Positions 8,919 through 18,043 of a stretch of 64,000 nt of DNA are shown here, piece after piece. Source of the stretch: Saprospiraceae bacterium. Its GTDB lineage: Bacteria; Bacteroidota; Bacteroidia; Chitinophagales; Saprospiraceae. How positions within the stretch are numbered: the stretch's first letter is position 1; the number at the start of each line of letters is the position of its first letter. The stretch is from assembly GCA_016717265.1 (NCBI GenBank), contig JADKFX010000001.1:3546501-3610500 (forward strand), in the 5' to 3' direction. The position numbers and the translations under genes are program-made. A model generated the notes under the pieces. That model did not search any database and was not told the DNA's origin. It saw nothing but the letters and a program-made list of their open reading frames with translations.

Positions 8919-9015
8919 TCAACTAGACAAAGGAGCAAATTTCATCTGTCTTCAATAAAATTTTAAAATACGATTAAAATTGCCGAAAGAAAATTCGTTT
9001 CTTAGAAGCCAATTT

Positions 9016-9339
9016 TTACTTAGGATCACTTGTTGGCGGTTGAACAGGCTGCTCTGCAGGTTGTTCCGTAGGTGTTTCCTCCCCTGGTTGTGAATTTCCG
9101 ATATTTCCACTAGCAGAAGACATAATCGCAGCAACGATACATAAAGCAATTAAAATACCGGCTAACCACCATGTTAACTTTTCAACAAAATCAGCTGATC
9201 TGGCAGCTCCAAACATTTGGTTGGCACTCTGACCTCCAAATGTAGAATCTACACCACCTCCTTTTGGGTTCTGAATTAATACAACCCCAATTAGGAGGAT
9301 ACAATCTAATGCAATCAATATTGTAATAAAAGTCAACAT
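9016..9339 (-). CDS. secG: Preprotein translocase subunit SecG
   Basis: The 107-residue product is the small SecYEG subunit that assists SecA-driven export. It shows two membrane helices (residues 2-20 and 55-77) separated by the conserved loop VVLIQNPKGGGVDSTFGGQS and NQMFGAARSADFVEKLTWWLAG, diagnostic for SecG. The C-terminal 25 residues are Pro/Glu/Gln-rich, as in many Bacteroidota SecG proteins. It is the last gene of the miaB operon, 5 bp after the TPR gene. Confidence 0.95.
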   Translation of the reverse strand: MLTFITILIALDCILLIGVVLIQNPKGGGVDSTFGGQSANQMFGAARSADFVEKLTWWLAGILIALCIVAAIMSSASGNIGNSQPGEETPTEQPAEQPVQPPTSDPK

Positions 9340-9344
9340 ACAAC

Positions 9345-10385
9345 TTAGCTTTTTAATTTTTGAATAGCGGCTGCAAATGTAGTACCTTTTTCCGGATATT
9401 TGCTTGCCAATTTTTGATACATTACTATAGCTTCTTCCTTATGTCCTTGTCTTGCCAAAAGCTTAGCGAGCGTTTCTGATACAATTTCTTCCCCTAATTT
9501 CAAGCTGCTTTCTACTGCTTTCCGGGTTTCATCCACTGGTAAAACATCCTTTTTAATCAAGGTTTTTTGTGATCTTTCCGCTTTTTTACGGTGTTTTGGA
9601 TTGGTTTCAAGGTTTAATTCCTCTAACCAGGCGTAAAAATCAAGGTTTTTTGAAATTCGTTTACTTTGCTTTTCTGGCTTAGACACTTCTGGAATAACTA
9701 CAAATACCTCCATATCATTTTGTTCTATTTTAGAACTATCTTCTAATTCCGCATCTATTTCAGTAGATTTTACGAGCTTTCTACCTTTTCGTTTTTTAAA
9801 TTTTGAGTCGCTTTTAACACCTGTTTTCGATATTGCAGATTCTTGAAGCAAATTCGTTTTCAAATTTGGTTCTCGATCTGATGCATCCGTATTTAATATG
9901 ATGGATGGATTATCATTACTTTTAATAACAGCTTCTTCAAATTCTTCAGGAATAAATTCTTCCTTTTTCTGCTCAACATTCAATTCATTTTCTTGAATAG
10001 CTGTTATTGCTTCTACTTGATTTTTATTCTCTTTTTCAACAACTACATCTAATTCAGCTGCTATTTCTACTTCCGTTTCTTGTTCTAATTCGGGATGTTT
10101 AGATTCCTGTTCCGAGCTTAATGCAACTTCTAAAATGGATTCTTCTGGTATCACTTCCTTAACAAAATCAATACGTGCTTTTTGACTTTTGTCATTCAAA
10201 ACCTCCATGGCCTTTGTAAATTGGTAACTTGGCCAATTAAAAGAATCTGAATAGGAAGGATCTGGAAGTCTTACTGCAAGTTCCTGAATATCTGCAGATG
10301 ATGCAAGCCAAAGATGTGAGACTAAAGGATGTGATTGCAATAATAATTTTGCATCCTCTTTAGAAATCTGTGCTTGTTTTTTCAT
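9345..10385 (-). CDS. TPR-like protein with long charged linker
   Basis: This 346-residue protein starts at ATG 10385 (MKKQAQISKEDAKLLLQSHP); an upstream TTG gives three extra residues. The first 70 residues form a conserved N-terminal region, followed by a very acidic/basic low-complexity linker (about 90-290). The last 45 residues (LAKLLARQGHKEEAIVMYQK ... YPEKGTTFAAAIQKLK) are one tetratricopeptide-like helix pair. It has no signal peptide, so it is probably cytoplasmic. It lies 2 bp after lptE and 5 bp before secG, the conserved position of this uncharacterised TPR gene in Bacteroidota. The role is unknown. Confidence 0.75.
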   Translation of the reverse strand: MKKQAQISKEDAKLLLQSHPLVSHLWLASSADIQELAVRLPDPSYSDSFNWPSYQFTKAMEVLNDKSQKARIDFVKEVIPEESILEVALSSEQESKHPELEQETEVEIAAELDVVVEKENKNQVEAITAIQENELNVEQKKEEFIPEEFEEAVIKSNDNPSIILNTDASDREPNLKTNLLQESAISKTGVKSDSKFKKRKGRKLVKSTEIDAELEDSSKIEQNDMEVFVVIPEVSKPEKQSKRISKNLDFYAWLEELNLETNPKHRKKAERSQKTLIKKDVLPVDETRKAVESSLKLGEEIVSETLAKLLARQGHKEEAIVMYQKLASKYPEKGTTFAAAIQKLKS

Positions 10386-10387
10386 GA

Positions 10388-10879
10388 CTACCAATTCGTA
10401 AAGGCCTTATTAAAAATATCTTCAATTAATAATCCGTTAATATCAGAAGTTAAGCGTTGTTGTTCTGTAGAAAAATTTTTACCAGCATCAAAATCCTGAT
10501 ATCTAGTAAATGGAGATTTCCAATTTAGCTTTTCATCTTGTTTATTTACAAATTCAACTTCTATCGTAACGGTAAGTCTATTGATTGCAGAAGATACACC
10601 CGGCACAGGTGCTTGACTGGCTACTCCAAAGGCAGTAACTTTACATTTAAACACAATGTCCGGATTTTGATTATTTAAAATTAATCTGGATTCTTTTCGA
10701 ATTTTGTTAGTTAACGCTTCCGAAAAATCAATGGCATAGGTTGCTGGTGCATTATAAGATTGATCTAACACTTGATCAATTGAAAATGTATTTACTTCTG
10801 GGGCAATAGAGATTCCCTTAAAACTATAGCATGCTGTTAAACAAAACATACTCATTACAATGAAGCCTTTTGTTATCAT
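10388..10879 (-). CDS. lptE: LPS assembly lipoprotein LptE
   Basis: This 163-residue lipoprotein has a lipobox ending at Cys17 (MSMFCLTAC). LptE plugs the outer-membrane LptD barrel and helps insert lipopolysaccharide. Family features are the YSFKGISI start after the lipid-bearing Cys and the central TNKIRKESRLILNNQNPDIV, a pattern of the Bacteroidota LptE (LptE/RlpB) group. Its ATG overlaps the TGA of the sigma-54 activator gene (ATGA), so translation is coupled. The assignment rests on the lipobox, length and conserved operon position. Confidence 0.85.
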   Translation of the reverse strand: MITKGFIVMSMFCLTACYSFKGISIAPEVNTFSIDQVLDQSYNAPATYAIDFSEALTNKIRKESRLILNNQNPDIVFKCKVTAFGVASQAPVPGVSSAINRLTVTIEVEFVNKQDEKLNWKSPFTRYQDFDAGKNFSTEQQRLTSDINGLLIEDIFNKAFTNW

Positions 10880-12147
10880 GTGTCGAGTGCGTATTCTTTT
10901 ATTTTTCGATAAAGTGTTCGTTCAGAAATACCCAATTCTTCAGCAGCGTCTTTTCGCTTACCATTAAATTTTTTCAAGGCTTTTGAAATCATATCTTTCT
11001 CCATATCTTCTAAGGATAAGGTTTCCTCCATAACTTCAACTGCTTCAAAATTATTTTTATCACCCGCAAGTATAATTGGGTTTTCGTTGTTCTGATTCGA
11101 TAACGATGCATTTGGATTTGTATTCCACACAGCTTGATTTTGAGTATTAAAAGCTAATTGCTGATTTTGGTTGAAACTTGAGGATACATTTTCCATTGCA
11201 TCCGGCATCTCTAAATCATTTGTATGCACTAATTGAAAAAACATATTTTTCAATTGATTCAAATCTTGTTTCATATCAAACAAGAGTTTATATAAAATTT
11301 CTCTTTCATGAAAGCCCGTTTGAGCATCCGGCTCCATTGTATTCATTGGAAGATTCCGTGCATTCACATTTGGAATAATGCGAATTAAATCCTGCGCTTT
11401 TATAACTTTTTGATCCGATAAAACAGATAATTGTTCAACTGCATTCCGAAGTTCCCGGATATTTCCTGGCCAGGTATAATTTTCTATCAAAGTTGCACTT
11501 TGTTCATCAAGCTCAATGGGGGTTGTCCGATATTTTTCAGCAAAATCTTGTGCAAATTTTCTAAACAGAATTTGAATATCTTCCCTTCGTTCTTTTAAAG
11601 ATGGCACTCGAATCGGAACTGTATTTAAGCGGTAATATAAATCTTCTCTAAATTTTCCATTCCGAACCCGATCCAATAAATTTACATTACTAGCTGCCAC
11701 AACGCGCACATTTGTTTTTAATACTTTTGAAGCCCCGACTCTTATAAATTCACCAGACTCCAAAATACGCAATAAAAAGGCCTGTGTATCTTGCGGCATT
11801 TCTGCTATCTCATCAAGAAATATAGTACCTCCGTCTGCTGTTTCAAAATAACCTTTCCGATCTGCGGTAGCTCCCGTAAAAGAGCCTTTTTCGTGTCCAA
11901 ATAATTCTGAATTAATAGTACCCGCTGGAATTGCACCACAATTAACTGCTATAAATTGATTGTGCTTTCGCGGACTTAAACTATGTATAATTTTTGAAAA
12001 AATTTCTTTACCAGTTCCACTTTCACCTGAAATTAAAACTGTCAAATCTGTACTTGCCACCCGAATCGCAGTATCCAATGCTTGATGCAATTGTTCAGAT
12101 CTTCCATAGATCCCAAATCGTTGTTTTATTGCTTGTACGGATTCCAA
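10876..12147 (-). CDS. Sigma-54 dependent, Fis-type transcriptional activator
   Basis: The 423-residue protein is an AAA+ activator of RpoN holoenzyme. Walker A is GESGTGKE (41-48), the sigma-54 contact loop is GSFTGA (88-93, where the consensus is GAFTGA), and Walker B is GGTIFLDEIAEM (about 108-119). The C-terminal 40 residues hold the Fis-type helix-turn-helix (KKFNGKRKDAAEELGISERTLYRKIKEY). No receiver, GAF or PAS sensor domain precedes the AAA+ module, so its activity is probably set by abundance or an unknown partner. The only start consistent with the conserved N-terminus is TTG at 12147. It lies 12 bp after miaB and overlaps lptE by 4 bp. Direct targets are unknown. Confidence 0.93.
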   Translation of the reverse strand: MESVQAIKQRFGIYGRSEQLHQALDTAIRVASTDLTVLISGESGTGKEIFSKIIHSLSPRKHNQFIAVNCGAIPAGTINSELFGHEKGSFTGATADRKGYFETADGGTIFLDEIAEMPQDTQAFLLRILESGEFIRVGASKVLKTNVRVVAASNVNLLDRVRNGKFREDLYYRLNTVPIRVPSLKERREDIQILFRKFAQDFAEKYRTTPIELDEQSATLIENYTWPGNIRELRNAVEQLSVLSDQKVIKAQDLIRIIPNVNARNLPMNTMEPDAQTGFHEREILYKLLFDMKQDLNQLKNMFFQLVHTNDLEMPDAMENVSSSFNQNQQLAFNTQNQAVWNTNPNASLSNQNNENPIILAGDKNNFEAVEVMEETLSLEDMEKDMISKALKKFNGKRKDAAEELGISERTLYRKIKEYALDT

Positions 12148-12159
12148 AAATTAATTTTA

Positions 12160-13590
12160 TTAATTATAAATAACTTGTTTCCCTATCAAGGTTGCACTGG
12201 TAGCTTCAGTTACTTCTACATCAACATAAGAACCTAGACCTACTGCATCATTTGCTGGGAATACGATAACTTTATTTTGTGAGTTGCGACCTTTCCACAT
12301 CAATTCAGATTTTTTGGATTTGCCTTCAACTAAAACCTTATAGATCTTACCTAAATCTTTTAAATTATGCTCAAGTGAAATCTTCCGTTGCAAATCTACG
12401 ATTTCTGATAACCGTCTTCTTTTTACAACTTCCGGAATATCATCAACATATTTTTTTGCCGCTAAGGTGCCAGGCCGTTCAGAATAAAAAAACATATAGG
12501 ATAAACTAAATCGGGAATATTCCATCAAACTTAGGGTATCCTGATGCTCTTCTTCTGTTTCACTACAAAATCCTGCAATCATATCTGAGGAAATTGCACA
12601 ATCCGGTAAGACTTTATAGATTTCATCAATCTTTCCCATATACCATTCCCGATCATAGGTACGATTCATTAATTTTAAAATTCTACTATTTCCAGACTGG
12701 CAAGGAAGATGGATATAATTACAAATATTTTCATGTTTTGCAATGGTTAGAATAACATCCAGGGTAATATCTTTTGGATGTGATGTTGAAAATCGAATTC
12801 TCAAATCCTTATGGACCAAGGCAACCATTTCCAAAAGTTTTGCAAAACTTATAGTTTCATTGGTTTCTGGGTTTTCCCATTTATAGGAATCCACATTTTG
12901 CCCTAAAAGTGTAACTTCCCGATACCCTTGTTCAAATAATTGTTGTGCCTCCGCCAGGATCGTAAATGCACTGCGACTTCGCTCCCTGCCTCTTGTAAAT
13001 GGGACCACACAAAAAGAGCACATATTATCGCAGCCTCTCATAATTGAAATGAGTGCTGTAACGCCATTACTATCTAAACGCATTGGGGCGATATCCGCAT
13101 ATGTTTCTTCCCGGGACAGAAACACATTTACCGCTTTATATCCTTCATCCACCGTATGGATTAATTGTGGTAAATCTCTATAAGCATCTGGGCCCACTAC
13201 GATGTCAACCAATTTTTCTTCTTTTAAAAATTGATCTTTAAGCCGTTCTGCCATGCATCCAAGGACAGCCACCATCAAATCTGGTTTTCGTCGCTTCAGT
13301 TTCTTGAAACAACTCAATCGTTTACGAACTGTTTCTTCAGCTTTTTCACGAATTGAACAGGTATTTAACATTATTAAATCTGCTTCTTCTAAAATCTTTG
13401 TAGCGTACATTCCATGTTCTGAAAGAATACTTGCTACAATCTCAGAATCCGAAAAATTCATTTGACATCCATAACTTTCCAGATAAAATTTTCGAGCACC
13501 AGGAATCTGCATTTGCATAGTTCCATAGGCCTCTCCCTGGCGTTCTTCCGCCAATAATGCTTGTTCCGTATCAGAATGAGCCCGTTGCAT
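12160..13590 (-). CDS. miaB: tRNA-2-methylthio-N6-dimethylallyladenosine synthase MiaB
   Basis: This 476-residue radical-SAM methylthiotransferase adds the 2-methylthio group to i6A37 of tRNAs reading UNN codons. The N-terminal domain cysteines that bind the auxiliary cluster are Cys42 (YGCQMN), Cys78 (NTCSIR) and Cys112 (LGCMAE). The radical-SAM cluster is C187xxxC191xxC194 (CDNMCSFCVVPFTRGRERSR). A TRAM-like RNA-binding domain ends the protein. It is the first gene of the five-gene operon and begins at ATG 13590 after a canonical promoter. Confidence 0.97.
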   Translation of the reverse strand: MQRAHSDTEQALLAEERQGEAYGTMQMQIPGARKFYLESYGCQMNFSDSEIVASILSEHGMYATKILEEADLIMLNTCSIREKAEETVRKRLSCFKKLKRRKPDLMVAVLGCMAERLKDQFLKEEKLVDIVVGPDAYRDLPQLIHTVDEGYKAVNVFLSREETYADIAPMRLDSNGVTALISIMRGCDNMCSFCVVPFTRGRERSRSAFTILAEAQQLFEQGYREVTLLGQNVDSYKWENPETNETISFAKLLEMVALVHKDLRIRFSTSHPKDITLDVILTIAKHENICNYIHLPCQSGNSRILKLMNRTYDREWYMGKIDEIYKVLPDCAISSDMIAGFCSETEEEHQDTLSLMEYSRFSLSYMFFYSERPGTLAAKKYVDDIPEVVKRRRLSEIVDLQRKISLEHNLKDLGKIYKVLVEGKSKKSELMWKGRNSQNKVIVFPANDAVGLGSYVDVEVTEATSATLIGKQVIYN

Positions 13591-13900
13591 TTAGAATTTA
13601 CAATTTGGGATGCAAATTTAGTATATTTTAAGGAATATGACAAATTGTCAGCAAAATTATTGGAAATGTTTAACAAAATGACCCTTAATAAAAGATCAAA
13701 GCTTTTGGTTTCCTGCAATTCCATCAACTTAAATTGTACATCGTCACAGCAATTTGAACTTATCCTGAAAGAGTGTTTAGACTTCCTCAATAAAGTGTAG
13801 CTTAAGGTACATTAGAAATATGAATAAATTTTCTATTTAGGCTATCTATAATCTAAATGAAAAATCCCTTCATTTTTCATTCTCAGCGTATCTTGCCTTC
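13591..13900. other. Divergent intergenic region miaB / aroE
   Basis: This 310-bp region holds the miaB promoter (13613-13644) and, upstream of aroE, a perfect inverted repeat ATGAAAAAT-N6-ATTTTTCAT (13857-13880) ending 20 bp before the aroE ATG. No other gene is supported. Confidence 0.6.
13613..13644 (-). promoter_or_regulatory. Bacteroidota-type promoter of the miaB operon
   Basis: On the minus strand TTTG (13644-13641) is followed after 20 bp by TAAATTTG (13620-13613), matching the Bacteroidota -33/-7 consensus TTTG-N19-21-TAnnTTTG. The miaB ATG is 22 bp downstream of the -7 box. Confidence 0.75.
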
Positions 13901-14629
13901 ATGCGTCAATTCGGTTTGATAGGCAAAAATTTAAGCCATTCTTTTTCTCAAGATTACTTTACAAAAAAGTGGAAAAATACTGGGATTATTGATTGTCAAT
14001 ACCAGCTCTTGGAAATAGAATCTATTTCTGATTTTATTGCGTTAAAATCACAGTTGCCTGCATTTCAAGGATTTAATGTTACAATTCCTTACAAAATTCA
14101 GATAATTCCATATCTTGATATGCTAACCCAGGTCGCTAAAGATATTCAAGCAGTGAATTGTATTAAATTCTGGCAGGGCAAATGGATTGGACATAATACC
14201 GATGGAGAAGCTTTTCTTCAAAGCTTGATTCATTACATACCTGAGAATTTTGAAGAAAAAGCGTTAATCCTTGGAAGTGGTGGAGCTTCCTTAGCAGTGC
14301 AATGGGCCTTGAAACAAGTCAATATCCCATTCGATATAGCCTCATCATCCGGAAATGGCATTTACTATGCCGATTTAGATAGAATTTGGGATTCAAAATG
14401 GAAACTCATCATAAATTGCAGCCCAGTAGGTATGTTTCCACAACTCCATAAAACGCCAAAAATTCCATATCAAAGAATCGATAAAACATTCTATCTATAT
14501 GATTTAATCTACAATCCTGAAAAAACCCTATTTTTGAACCTTGGAATGGATAAAGGTTCCAATATTAAGAACGGCCTGGAAATGTTAAAGCTACAAGCTG
14601 AAAATTCCTGGTTTTTCTGGAATGATTAA
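13901..14629 (+). CDS. aroE: Shikimate dehydrogenase
   Basis: The 242-residue enzyme reduces 3-dehydroshikimate to shikimate with NADPH in chorismate synthesis. Substrate-site residues are visible: the start FGLIGKNLSHSFSQDYF, catalytic Lys65 in NVTIPYK, Asn86 in AVNCIK and Asp101 in HNTDGEAF. The NADPH fold starts at ALILGSGGASLAVQWAL, followed by NCSPVGMFP. It is shorter than the E. coli enzyme (272) but normal for Bacteroidota. It is separated by 8 bp from the proline dehydrogenase gene, so the two are likely co-transcribed. Confidence 0.95.
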   Translation: MRQFGLIGKNLSHSFSQDYFTKKWKNTGIIDCQYQLLEIESISDFIALKSQLPAFQGFNVTIPYKIQIIPYLDMLTQVAKDIQAVNCIKFWQGKWIGHNTDGEAFLQSLIHYIPENFEEKALILGSGGASLAVQWALKQVNIPFDIASSSGNGIYYADLDRIWDSKWKLIINCSPVGMFPQLHKTPKIPYQRIDKTFYLYDLIYNPEKTLFLNLGMDKGSNIKNGLEMLKLQAENSWFFWND

Positions 14630-14637
14630 TAAGCAAT

Positions 14638-15828
14638 ATGGAAGAAACAGATGGGCGTCATTTAGATTTTGGAAATACAGAAATTGCATTTTCTCATAAA
14701 TCTGATCGTGAACTCAAAAAGACCTATCGTCTTTTTAAGTTAATGAATAACCCGAAATTGGTTAGTATAGGCTCATTTTTAGGCAATATTGCTGCTAAAG
14801 TGCCTTTTCACCTGTTGGACCCAATAATTCGAGAAACTGTGTTTTATCAGTTTTGTGGTGGTACCAATCTATTGGAATGCCAAAAAGTAGTCGATCGATT
14901 GTATCACAAAAAAGCATTAACAATCCTGGATTATGGCGTTGAAGCGCGGAATCATGACGAGGATTTTCAGAACACACTGGAAGTAAACCTAAAAGCTCTT
15001 GAATTTGCTTTTAGCAACCCGAATATCCCAGTTATTAGTACAAAGCTAACTGGCTATATTCCATTTTCTGTTTTAGAAAAAATGCATGCTGGCGAAACCC
15101 TAACAACCTTTGATAAAATAGCTTGGGAACGATTAGAAGAGCGATTTGTAATTTTATGCAATAAAGCTGCGGAACTCGGTGTGGGAATATTTATTGATGC
15201 TGAAGAATCCTGGATTCAAAATCCGATTGATCATTTGGTAGATAAATATATGCCGGTTTATAATAAAGAAAAACCTATTTTATATAACACCTACCAAATG
15301 TATAGAACCGGAAGGCTCGAATACTTAAAAAATAGTTTTGACAAAGCGAGATCAGAAAACTATATACTAGGTGCCAAAATTGTAAGAGGTGCATATATGG
15401 AAAAGGAACGCAACCGGGCAAAAGAAAAGGGCTATCCAGATCCAATCCAGATCGATAAATTAAGTACGGATAACCAATATGATGATTCGATTCGATTTTG
15501 TGTACAGTTTCCGGAACTCATAAGCTTATGTAATAGTAGCCACAACTGGAGCAGTTGTTTGTTACAAGTGGAACTTATGAAAAAACACAATATTCCTAAT
15601 GATCATCCCAATTTAAATTTTTGTCAGTTATTAGGAATGAGTGATAATATTACATTTAATTTAGCATCTCAAGGCTACTACGTTGCTAAATATGTACCTT
15701 ACGGTCCTATTAGAGATGTGGTTCCATATTTGGTGAGACGTGCTCAGGAAAACTCAAGTATAACCGGTGATATGAGTAGAGAATTGAAACTATTAGACAC
15801 AGAAATGAAACGAAGAGGACTTAAATAA
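14638..15828 (+). CDS. Proline dehydrogenase (monofunctional, PRODH)
   Basis: This 396-residue FAD enzyme oxidises proline to 1-pyrroline-5-carboxylate. The beta/alpha barrel core is seen in LTILDYGVEAR, PVISTKLTGYIP, FIDAEESWIQNPID, LYNTYQMYRTGRLEYL and GAKIVRGAYMEKERNRAKEKGYPDPI, with the C-terminal YVPYGPIRDVVPYLVRRAQE-N-SS substrate-binding motif. There is no fused P5C dehydrogenase or DNA-binding domain, so it is the single-function form. It follows aroE closely although the pathways are unrelated. Confidence 0.94.
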   Translation: MEETDGRHLDFGNTEIAFSHKSDRELKKTYRLFKLMNNPKLVSIGSFLGNIAAKVPFHLLDPIIRETVFYQFCGGTNLLECQKVVDRLYHKKALTILDYGVEARNHDEDFQNTLEVNLKALEFAFSNPNIPVISTKLTGYIPFSVLEKMHAGETLTTFDKIAWERLEERFVILCNKAAELGVGIFIDAEESWIQNPIDHLVDKYMPVYNKEKPILYNTYQMYRTGRLEYLKNSFDKARSENYILGAKIVRGAYMEKERNRAKEKGYPDPIQIDKLSTDNQYDDSIRFCVQFPELISLCNSSHNWSSCLLQVELMKKHNIPNDHPNLNFCQLLGMSDNITFNLASQGYYVAKYVPYGPIRDVVPYLVRRAQENSSITGDMSRELKLLDTEMKRRGLK

Positions 15829-16021
15829 ATGCATTTTTAATAGCCATAAATTTATCCTATTTACAATATTCAACGGTGTAAAAATTATTAAAAAAATAAA
15901 AGATTTCTAAAATAAACATGAAGTATTCATAAAATAATTAAATATTTATGGTTCAATTTTTAAAATTCGAGAAACAAAAGCCCAATTAAATTTTTTATAA
16001 TAAAAATAAACTACTTATAAA

Positions 16022-16756
16022 ATGAAAAAAATTACATTCTTATTCTTTTTTGCCTTGTCCGTTAACTTTGTTAATGCTCAAAAAGTATACGCCTGGATGG
16101 ATGCCGGAATAAAAGTTGGATATGGTCTTACAGGTATGGTGAATTCAAATTTATTTGATGATAAAAATTATGAACACCATTTAACAACAGGAACCTCTAT
16201 TGGTGCTAAACTTGGCTTGTACATTGGTTTGTATAATGGAATAACAGTAGATTTTATGTTATCCAGCAATAATCAGAAATTTGATTTCTTTAAAAATAAC
16301 AAAAGCTATATTCATGATATTAATTGGAAAAATTATGATATTGCAGTATTGTACAGAATGCAAAAAGATGGCATTTATGTTGAACTTGGTCCACAATTTT
16401 CTATTTTAAATAAAGTAACTGAAAAAAACGAATTCAATCCTGGTGAAAAAGATGTTAAAGATTTTTATGCTAAAAATTATATTTCCGGAATTTTTGGAAT
16501 CGGTGGATATATTTTAAACTATGAAAATTTTACTACCATGCTGGGCATCCGATTGGGATATGGATTTACAGATATGATTGGCGACAAAGGAAAAGAAGCA
16601 CCTTATTATCCAAATCCATTAGCGGAGGCGCAACCTTATGCATCGTATAAATCTACCAATGCAGCTTTTGTACAATTGAATCTGGAATTTAATTTTGCCT
16701 TGGGTTATTACGGTAAATCTTCTTGTAGTAAAAGGGCCACTTTGTTTAGTTTTTAA
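16022..16756 (+). CDS. Outer-membrane beta-barrel protein
   Basis: The 244-residue product has a clear signal peptide (MKKITFLFFFALSVNFVNAQ) and alternating beta-strand segments such as AGIKVGYGLTGM, IGAKLGLYIGLYNGITVDFM, DGIYVELGPQFSIL, TTMLGIRLGYGFTDM and AAFVQLNLEFNFALGYY. These are typical of small 8-strand porin-like barrels of Bacteroidota (OMP_b-brl). The likely location is the outer membrane; the ligand is unknown. It stands alone, preceded by a 193-bp AT-rich leader. Confidence 0.8.
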   Translation: MKKITFLFFFALSVNFVNAQKVYAWMDAGIKVGYGLTGMVNSNLFDDKNYEHHLTTGTSIGAKLGLYIGLYNGITVDFMLSSNNQKFDFFKNNKSYIHDINWKNYDIAVLYRMQKDGIYVELGPQFSILNKVTEKNEFNPGEKDVKDFYAKNYISGIFGIGGYILNYENFTTMLGIRLGYGFTDMIGDKGKEAPYYPNPLAEAQPYASYKSTNAAFVQLNLEFNFALGYYGKSSCSKRATLFSF

Positions 16757-16834
16757 TTGAAGTTTAAAGATTTAAGCAGAGCATCTAACGATAAAAACGC
16801 TGACAAAAAATCTTACTTACCGGGTATAAAAAAT

Positions 16835-17554
16835 TTAATTTTTACAAAGTGCATTGTTCCAGGCCATTCTGGTTTCAACCATATTTTTATAATGAAAGTT
16901 GATCAAATTCGACATTTCATTTATAATGATAACCAGATTGGAAAGTTCGTCTAAAGCTTGATTATTTACCATAGGGTGTTTGATTTTACTGAGGCTGGAA
17001 TATTGGGATTGAAAACTTTCCACGTTTGCTTTTATAGCATTTTGAAAACTCTGAATTTGCTCATTTATGGATTGGGATGTTTTATTCAGCGCTTTAATAG
17101 CATCTTGCATTTGTTCACAACTATTATCTAATTCATTTGGTACGATAAAATCAGCATTTATCGTAGTAAATGACTCCCGGATAATCAACCATTTATTAGA
17201 AATTAATTCACGGGTTTTTGTTAATTCACTTAATGCATTCAGAACATCCTTATCTATAGATGCAGGAGCTGTTAATGAAAAACTATTGTCTTCAGAAGCT
17301 CGTTCTATATAGGCCGTAAGTTTATCAATCCCCAGGGAATACGCTTTCAGTGATCCACCTGGCACCCAATTTTTAGCCCTATGAAATATGGAATCATTAT
17401 CAAGTTTTTCCGATTCCCATTCTATTTCAGCGGATTTAAAAGCTTCCTCACAATTTTCATTTGCCAAAGGAAATGATTCAAATAAGAGTTGCATATTTTG
17501 AGCCGATAAAGTTAGACTCGAAAACAAATAAATTGCGAAGAATTGAATTTTCAT
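16835..17554 (-). CDS. Exported helical protein of unknown function
   Basis: This 239-residue protein begins with a signal peptide (MKIQFFAIYLFSSLTLSAQN). The mature part is predicted largely alpha-helical with heptad-like stretches (about 125-200: QMQDAIKALNKTSQSINEQI, SLSKIKHPMVNNQALDELSN). Two cysteines in the N-terminal and central parts and one near the C-terminus may form disulfides. No family is recognised. It is convergent with the beta-barrel gene and upstream of no obvious partner. It is probably periplasmic. Confidence 0.65.
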   Translation of the reverse strand: MKIQFFAIYLFSSLTLSAQNMQLLFESFPLANENCEEAFKSAEIEWESEKLDNDSIFHRAKNWVPGGSLKAYSLGIDKLTAYIERASEDNSFSLTAPASIDKDVLNALSELTKTRELISNKWLIIRESFTTINADFIVPNELDNSCEQMQDAIKALNKTSQSINEQIQSFQNAIKANVESFQSQYSSLSKIKHPMVNNQALDELSNLVIIINEMSNLINFHYKNMVETRMAWNNALCKN

Positions 17555-17625
17555 ACAATAAAGATAAAATCCTTTTCGGATCTATTCATCCTGCTCTATA
17601 AAAAGATCTAAAGTCTTACAAATTA

Positions 17626-17991
17626 TTAGTATTGCCCGGTTTGCAGAAGTACTAAAGTACATGCTTCCTCTGTATGAATTCCGTGCTCTTGAGCCAATTT
17701 TTGAAGTTCCTGATTTTCAGTACCCGGATTAAAAATGAGTCGCCTTGGGTGGGTCGACAAAATATAAGGATACCATTCTTGCTGATGATCAGGGTTCAGG
17801 TAAAGACTTATCGTGTCAATTGATTTTAATACCGGCTTGTTGTTTTCAATTTTGATACCCTCTATTTCACCTTTTCGAATACCCACAGGTATAACTTCAT
17901 GATGATACTCCACCAACTTTTTAACTGCTAAATAGGAATAGCGTTCTGGATTTGTTGTGGCTCCTAAAACCAGTGTTTTTTTCGATTTCAT
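17626..17991 (-). CDS. CoA-binding (Rossmann) domain protein
   Basis: The 121-residue protein is a stand-alone CoA-binding domain of the CoA_binding_2 family. It opens with KKTLVLGATTNPERYSYLAV, the nucleotide-binding turn, continues with VIPVGIRKGEIEGIKI and ends with IFNPGTENQELQKLAQEHGI and EEACTLVLLQTGQY. Such small proteins are widespread and of unknown function. It lies 52 bp after the glycosyltransferase gene on the same strand. Confidence 0.85.
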   Translation of the reverse strand: MKSKKTLVLGATTNPERYSYLAVKKLVEYHHEVIPVGIRKGEIEGIKIENNKPVLKSIDTISLYLNPDHQQEWYPYILSTHPRRLIFNPGTENQELQKLAQEHGIHTEEACTLVLLQTGQY

Positions 17992-18043
17992 GTAGTATTA
18001 AAACAATAAATTCTATATTATGTTTTAAATTCGTTCCTATTGC

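Noticed and set aside
13561..13800. 79-codon plus-strand frame overlapping the miaB start
   Set aside because: It begins inside miaB on the opposite strand with TTG and covers the miaB promoter; composition is not convincing.
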